Position numbers and translations under genes: made by a program. From the NCBI GenBank assembly GCA_013397865.1, contig VZTI01005557.1, positions 1,290,009 to 1,354,008 of the forward strand: DNA of 64,000 nucleotides, in the 5' to 3' direction. Positions 1 to 64,000 of the stretch are shown here, piece after piece. Origin of the DNA: Struthidea cinerea. Its lineage: Eukaryota; Chordata; Aves; Passeriformes; Corcoracidae. The notes beneath the pieces were generated by a model. It was not told where the DNA came from and did no database searches. It saw only the letters and a program-made list of their open reading frames with translations. Every line of letters starts with the position of its first letter. Positions within the stretch are counted from its first letter, which is position 1.

Positions 1-2321
1 GGAGGGAGGTTCGGGGAGATCCTTTCCTATTCCCAATTCCTTGCTCTTCCTCTCTCTCTCTTCCACTTGTTTCCTTTCCCTCCCTCCTTCCCATTCACTC
101 TTTCCGTCCCCCAGTTGTTCATCTCCCCGAGAGGACCTTTTCACCACTCCCAGGGCAAATTCAAGAGGCAGAACTGGTTTTAGCACACTTTCAACTGCTG
201 CGTGTCTCAGTTTGTACCCACTCCAAGGTGCTGGAGGTAGGCTGGGGAGGCTGAATGAGCTTTCCTCTCTTTGCAGAACCCTCTGGGCATCATTTCTCCT
301 GATGTTTTTAGTCAGTTCACCCTCAGAGGGTTGGGAATGCCTGGTGTAAGGATGCCCTGTCTGGCAGGGTAACTAGAGTAACCAAATACAACTTCATTGG
401 ACATATGCAATTAGCCCTGAAGTTAGTCTTTCTAGATGCAACTTCACACTTTAAATTTTAGTCTGCTTTTGTGTCACAAGTTCCCTGTGCCAGCAAGCTC
501 CCTGGTGCAGACCGTTTCCCCGAGAGACACTACAGAACAGTCTCACTTTTTTTTAAGTAGATCTTTATCAGTTGCCAACTTTATTTTTTAAAAAAAGTGA
601 CCATAATGATACGCTTTTGTTCATGTGGAAAATTGATAATGAGCAGTGATCGTTGCTACTGGAAGAATATTTTGCTCTTAGCTCCTTCTAATAACTCTGA
701 GACTTTTTCTCAAGAGGAGACCTTTTGCTTTATCCCATTTATTTTCTTCTGTTTGCTCATGACTAACTGTAGAAGAGAGCGAGTGGGGAAGAGCCCTTTT
801 CTCGAGTAAAGAACCTTCCCTACTATTTCTTACCATTTTTTGAAGTGGTGTATTGTCACTAATGGTATAAAGCCCTGTCATTTGTCACCGTGGAACTGTT
901 GCATGCCAGTGTTGTGGTGGTGTTGCTGTGTGCTGCTGAGCAAGTCGTGTCCTGCATCCATCTGCTCTCATGTCACGTTTCATCTGAGTTTTACTGGGGC
1001 ATCCCAGCAGCCGATCTGGCCTGAACAAACCTGCTGTGTTTAGATGCTGCAGACTGCCAGTAGCATTACTTGAAAGATCCCTCCTTAATTGCATGATTGA
1101 ATTGGCATTGGTTGTAATTTCTTGGAGTTAATTAAGCACATGCACCAATGGATCGGTTGTAAGAAAAGAGATTGGATTGGATAATACTTTTCTCATGGAA
1201 AACAAAAAAAGGTCAAAAAAGTTTCCACATAAGGAATTACAGCAAATGCTGATAGTGCTGTGTAAGCCGTGTCAACACCATCCTGTCCACTCCAAATTAT
1301 TGATTGCCAATATGGGGGTGGCCTGTACATCTCTGAATTCTGCTTAAACTAAAGCTTGGAAACTGTGCACCTTCTGGGGTAAAAGAGTGTTTTCATAGTC
1401 ATATTTATTTCTTCGTTTTGTTGCATCTGCTTACATGCCACTACTCCGTCAATTCTGGTTTTAATTTTCTTTTAATGGAGAATCAGGCACACAGTGTGCA
1501 GCTCTAATCCAGCATGGAGAAAAACCAGTCACATAGCACACTATAAAGTGAAAACAAAAAGATTTTGAATTTTATTAGTCTATTAGAAATCACTGCTAAA
1601 TTGTACCTAAACATTGCATATATTATGAAATCCTAATATTATAAATTATTGTGAGTTGAAGAGATGATCCTGTGAAATTTTTGTGCATATTTCTTCTAAG
1701 CACCTATGCTGGTTTTTGAATAGTTAAAAACACGATGTTTCCACAATTCACAAATAATCATCCAGTACTTGCATATTTCCAAACTCAGATTTCAAATTCT
1801 GTATTTATAGTATAGCTTAATTTTACTTTTTTGCTTTTTCTGTAGATATTCTGTAAGACTTGCACTTTTGCAGAGGTTATTACAGTGCCACCAGTCAAGT
1901 CTGTCAGTTTACAAAAAAAGGATTAGAGAGAGAATTTACAAAGAGACATTGAGCTATTCATTTTCAACATCTCATTTGCACAGATGCCACATGCAGTCAT
2001 TATTTTCATGAATAAGCAAGAGTAATATCAGTTACATGATTGCATTGGACTTTTCTTTTTTAAAAGTATTTTTGTGATCAAACTGCCTAGGTTTCTTATG
2101 AAAGATAAAGTTCATTTTCTACCTGATGCTGAAGTTGCTGTTGAATAGTCTGTAAGTTTTAGGGCTGCCTTTTTTTTTTTTTTTTTNNNNNNNNNNNNNN
2201 NNNNNNNNNNTTTTTTTTTAAATGTCCACTTCTTTCTTTCTCATCTGCAGTAATGAAATGCTCTTGGATGATAGCCATGCACTATATTGTTTTGCTGAAT
2301 TCCGTTGTTTTCTAACCTTAG
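1..2321 (+). other. Upstream PLCB4 intron (3-prime part)
   Basis: No coding exon is recognisable here. The first 120 bases are pyrimidine-rich and end in CAG, but what follows does not translate into PLC sequence. The rest is AT-rich unique-looking DNA. Near the 3-prime end is a poly-T run broken by a 24-base assembly gap. The intron ends in an AG directly before the CAT codon of exon w1. Confidence 0.8.
2171..2219. repeat. Poly-T tract with assembly gap
   Basis: A T homopolymer flanks 24 unknown bases (2187-2210) on both sides, so the true length of the tract is not known. It lies about 100 bases upstream of the exon w1 acceptor. Confidence 0.95.
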
Positions 2322-61285
<58,964 letters not shown>

Positions 61286-62567
61286 AGCCTCAACAAGCAA
61301 ATTGAAGTTGGAGAGCACAGCATCCTTAAAATGAGAGCAAAATTCAAAATAACATTGCTGAGGTTAAAGAGTGGGCTTTTGGTTTGGTTTGGTTTTGGCA
61401 GGGGTTTGTTTTGGATTTTTTTGTTCTTACTATGTCAAGTGTAGCTACGGACCACCAAGTCTTAAGGTTTGCATTGTTTCTTTTTTAACACTGGGCACTG
61501 AATTTCCTTTGTTGGATTTCCATAAGAATATCCTTTGTTCAGAAAAACCCTGACCCGAAGATGAAGAGAGTTTTTTAAACCCCGTCCTCTTTTCCTTTCT
61601 GTATCTCGCCAGACACATTGCCTGTATCAGAACCACATGATCAGAGCCTCGAAACACAGGAGATACCTTTAACATCATCTCAGATGGCAACAAAGCTGTA
61701 GTTCAAGTCGTGTAATTTCCCATTCGTGTTCTCATGTGTGATGTGCTGTGCAGAAACCCCACGCTGCCAGACCCCGCCACGCCATGCCTTGTCAGATGCT
61801 CGGCACCTGATGTCCCTGAGCCCACTGAACTGGACCTTATGCCAAGTAACAATTAGGATACTAAGGAGTTGAGTTTGGGTGATTTTTAAATTATATTTCA
61901 AGTGGGTTTTTTTCAGGCAGCAGACAGCAGGCAGTTTAAAGGTAACTGCATATATTCAAAAGTACAGCGTGTACAAAGTCATCGACCAAATTCGTCAGCT
62001 GCAGCAGTAACTTGACAGGGTATTTCTGCAGCCTAATGATGTCATTCACAAGTGCCATATCAACTCTATCATGTCTGAGGGGAGCCAGTATCCTGTAGAA
62101 GTTACTGCAGTGGATAACCTGAGGGAAATACAGTGTATTCGTGCCAAAACTGATCAGTGCTCTAAGGAATTCCATATTAGGCACTTTAAGAAAAGTTTAC
62201 ATCCTACATTGCTTGTATAGAAATTGCATTTTGATCCTGTTGCTGCAGATCCCGGATACTACAGTTCATTGTAACTTAAAAGATTGTTTAAATGGCTTTT
62301 GGCAAAAAGTTTGTAACTGTGAAAATGTAAAAAGTATTTATACACTTGGGAAACACAACATTGTAGAAAATCACATACATGTTGCCACGTGATAAAATTA
62401 GTAAACAGAAATGCTAAGAGTATGTTTGCATGTGATACAAATGCTACTAAGGCTGTAATGCCTACTATATGACCACAGTCATGCTACTAGCTGGTAAATA
62501 CTGAGTAAATGTATGGCACAGAATATTGTTTGATTAATTACAAAGACTTTTAGCATTACAAGGTCTC

Positions 62568-62590
62568 TATATATATATATGTGTGTATAT
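62568..62590 (+). repeat. (TA)n/(TG)n run in the 3-prime UTR
   Basis: About seven TA units followed by three TG units and TATATT. Likely length-variable. Confidence 0.85.
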
Positions 62591-62955
62591 TAATTACGTG
62601 GGCATTCTTGATACTTGTAGTAAAAGAGAAGTACATAACTAATTTAATTTTACACAGAAGTATTTATGCAGATTTTCAGAATTTCATATCAGGAATAACC
62701 TTTTTATGTCCATTAGATATAAAAACAATTTGCTAATGTGTTAATTTGCATGTTTCCAGAGCTTGCTGTAGTTATATTGCCAAACAATGCATGTAAGCAT
62801 TCGGCTTGGAATTTGTCCATGCTGCCAATTCAAAGATGACTGCATGGAAAACTGGTAGTTTAGAACAAATCAGATTCCTGATTTCAATGTACTAAGCACC
62901 AATTACTTTGTTGTATATGCTTGTACAAACAAATTCTACATATTCCTATAAACAA

Positions 62956-62961
62956 AATAAA
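62956..62961 (+). promoter_or_regulatory. Polyadenylation signal, first copy
   Basis: AATAAA about 1.67 kb after the main stop codon. It has no obvious GT-rich element within 40 bases, so it is perhaps the weaker of the two. Confidence 0.6.
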
Positions 62962-63016
62962 TGAAGAGAGATAATTATGTTATTGTCAGTCCTGAGATGA
63001 AACTTTCAACTTCTCT

Positions 63017-63022
63017 AATAAA
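63017..63022 (+). promoter_or_regulatory. Polyadenylation signal, second copy
   Basis: AATAAA followed about 50 bases later by the GT-rich GGGTGGTGGTGTTATT, a good downstream element. Cleavage would fall at about 63035-63060. This is the best candidate for the gene's main 3-prime end. Confidence 0.7.
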
Positions 63023-63050
63023 AACCTTAAAAATTCAAATCCTTTAGTTT

Positions 63051-64000
63051 TGACTGCAGTGAATTGCAGGGTGGTGGTGTTATTAATTGCAAATTTTTAG
63101 CAAGTTGTATTTCCTGTAAAAATGTGCATAGTGTAAATATATTTCTATCACAGCTTATTTAGTCAAAGGAGTCTTTTTTTTTTTTTTTTTAATTTTATGT
63201 AAGTGATAGAAGCACAATGCAGCCCTAGAGAACTGCCCCAGTGGAGTGTAGCAGCACAACCTGGAAATGCAGCAACCTGAGTGCAGTTTAGCAGCAACTG
63301 AGACAGAGGTCAGTGAATCTTTAGGTGTTTAAAGCAAGGTTCAAGCAAACTTGTGATGCATATTCAGAATTCCCATTCTGATGCCACAGCCTGTGGAGGC
63401 ATCTCCTGGTTCTTGATGATCCATAATGTTTTAAAAGACAAGTTGTGTACTGGGAGCAGCTCCCCCTGCTCTCTAAACCTGGCTCAAGTGCTGGATGGAG
63501 CTGGGAGCAAAAGTATTTTCAGAGCATGCTGGACAGAACTTTTATTATGATTTTTCTTTTAATTAAAAATGTCCTCTAAAACAGAGCTGGTGAAGACAGT
63601 GCTGTGAGCTGGAATGTCATACTGTTGCCTACTGCAGTGACTTCTAGCCTGCAAGGAGAAGCAAATGACAGACCAGATATGGAGGGAACCGGATGGTGAA
63701 GCATCTTAGGCTCACTTAGAGCCTGGCTGGGAAACCCTGCACTAACTGTTAAAGAAACCACTGGGAATGCAGGGCTTGGGTTCAGCCCATGGCCCTCTCT
63801 GAGGAAGATGAAATCTGCCTATTTAATTCCTTGGTGAGCATCCCAGCCCTCAGGGGAAAACACAGGTTTTGGAAGGCTAGAAAATACTGTCCAGAGCCTC
63901 TGTCTGAGTCTGTGCTCCCTGCTCATCCATCAATTCAGAGAGAAAAATGGGCTTCTGTGAAACGGCCAAGTAGGAAACCTCAGCTCCCCACACGGATATA
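63051..64000. other. Downstream flank
   Basis: A poly-T run at 63173-63190, then mixed sequence without a recognisable gene or repeat. In other vertebrates the next gene is LAMP5, but nothing of it is visible here. Confidence 0.7.
63173..63190. repeat. Poly-T run
   Basis: 18 consecutive T bases just after the PLCB4 3-prime end. Confidence 0.9.

Larger units (their letters stand above)
61286..63050 (+). other. PLCB4: PLCB4 3-prime UTR
   Basis: About 1.75 kb of AT-rich sequence between the stop codon and the likely polyadenylation sites. It includes ATTTA-type elements (for example near 62336 and 62660) and a TA/TG run at 62568-62590. The end is inferred from two AATAAA hexamers and a following GT-rich stretch; the first 20 bases are coding in the cassette isoform. 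Confidence 0.75.

Noticed and set aside
22..170. Long pyrimidine tract ending in CAG at the window start, like an acceptor
   Set aside because: The following bases do not encode PLC beta-4 EF-hand sequence in any frame.

Overview
The window is vertebrate nuclear DNA, and a bird is by far the best fit. One multi-exon gene with canonical splice sites and long AT-rich introns runs through it on the plus strand. The introns carry CR1 LINE 3-prime ends ending in the typical bird-type tail, plus retroviral LTR material of a kind I associate with songbirds (passerine is an inference). There are no bacterial genes, operons or CRISPR arrays.

The gene is PLCB4, phospholipase C beta-4, the Gq-activated enzyme that cleaves PIP2 to IP3 and diacylglycerol. 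The window enters it after the 5-prime part (PH domain and most EF hands are upstream) and carries 26 constitutive coding exons (called w1 to w26 here) plus two alternatively used small exons. Joined, w1-w26 give 2784 coding bases (927 residues and a stop) with no frameshift or nonsense codon. Against the 1175-residue mammalian protein the local numbering is offset by about 248. With that offset all the family catalytic and calcium-binding residues fall where expected: His80, Glu110, Asp112, His127 and Glu161 correspond to 328, 358, 360, 375 and 409.

Layout: 1-2321 upstream intron; 2322-10234 end of EF hands and X half of the TIM barrel; 11367-14406 acidic X-Y linker, including a 36-base microexon; 17055-22365 Y half of the barrel; 23981-27237 C2 domain; 31659-32292 Gq-binding helix-turn-helix and Ser/Thr-rich linker; 34960-61285 long Lys/Glu-rich coiled-coil C-terminal domain; 61286 to about 63050 the 3-prime UTR; then about 1 kb of downstream flank.

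The points most worth attention: (1) a textbook U12-type (minor spliceosome) intron at 17942-18166; (2) a last exon read in two frames, where a 37-base cassette exon decides between a PDZ-ligand C-terminus (ATVV) and a different tail; (3) a 1.15-kb solo LTR with target-site duplications in a late intron, which holds two close matches to the CTCF consensus 57 bases apart and a palindromic TATA box; (4) several possible alternative 3-prime ends inside introns, notably a 74-codon read-through after the C2 domain followed at once by AATAAA.
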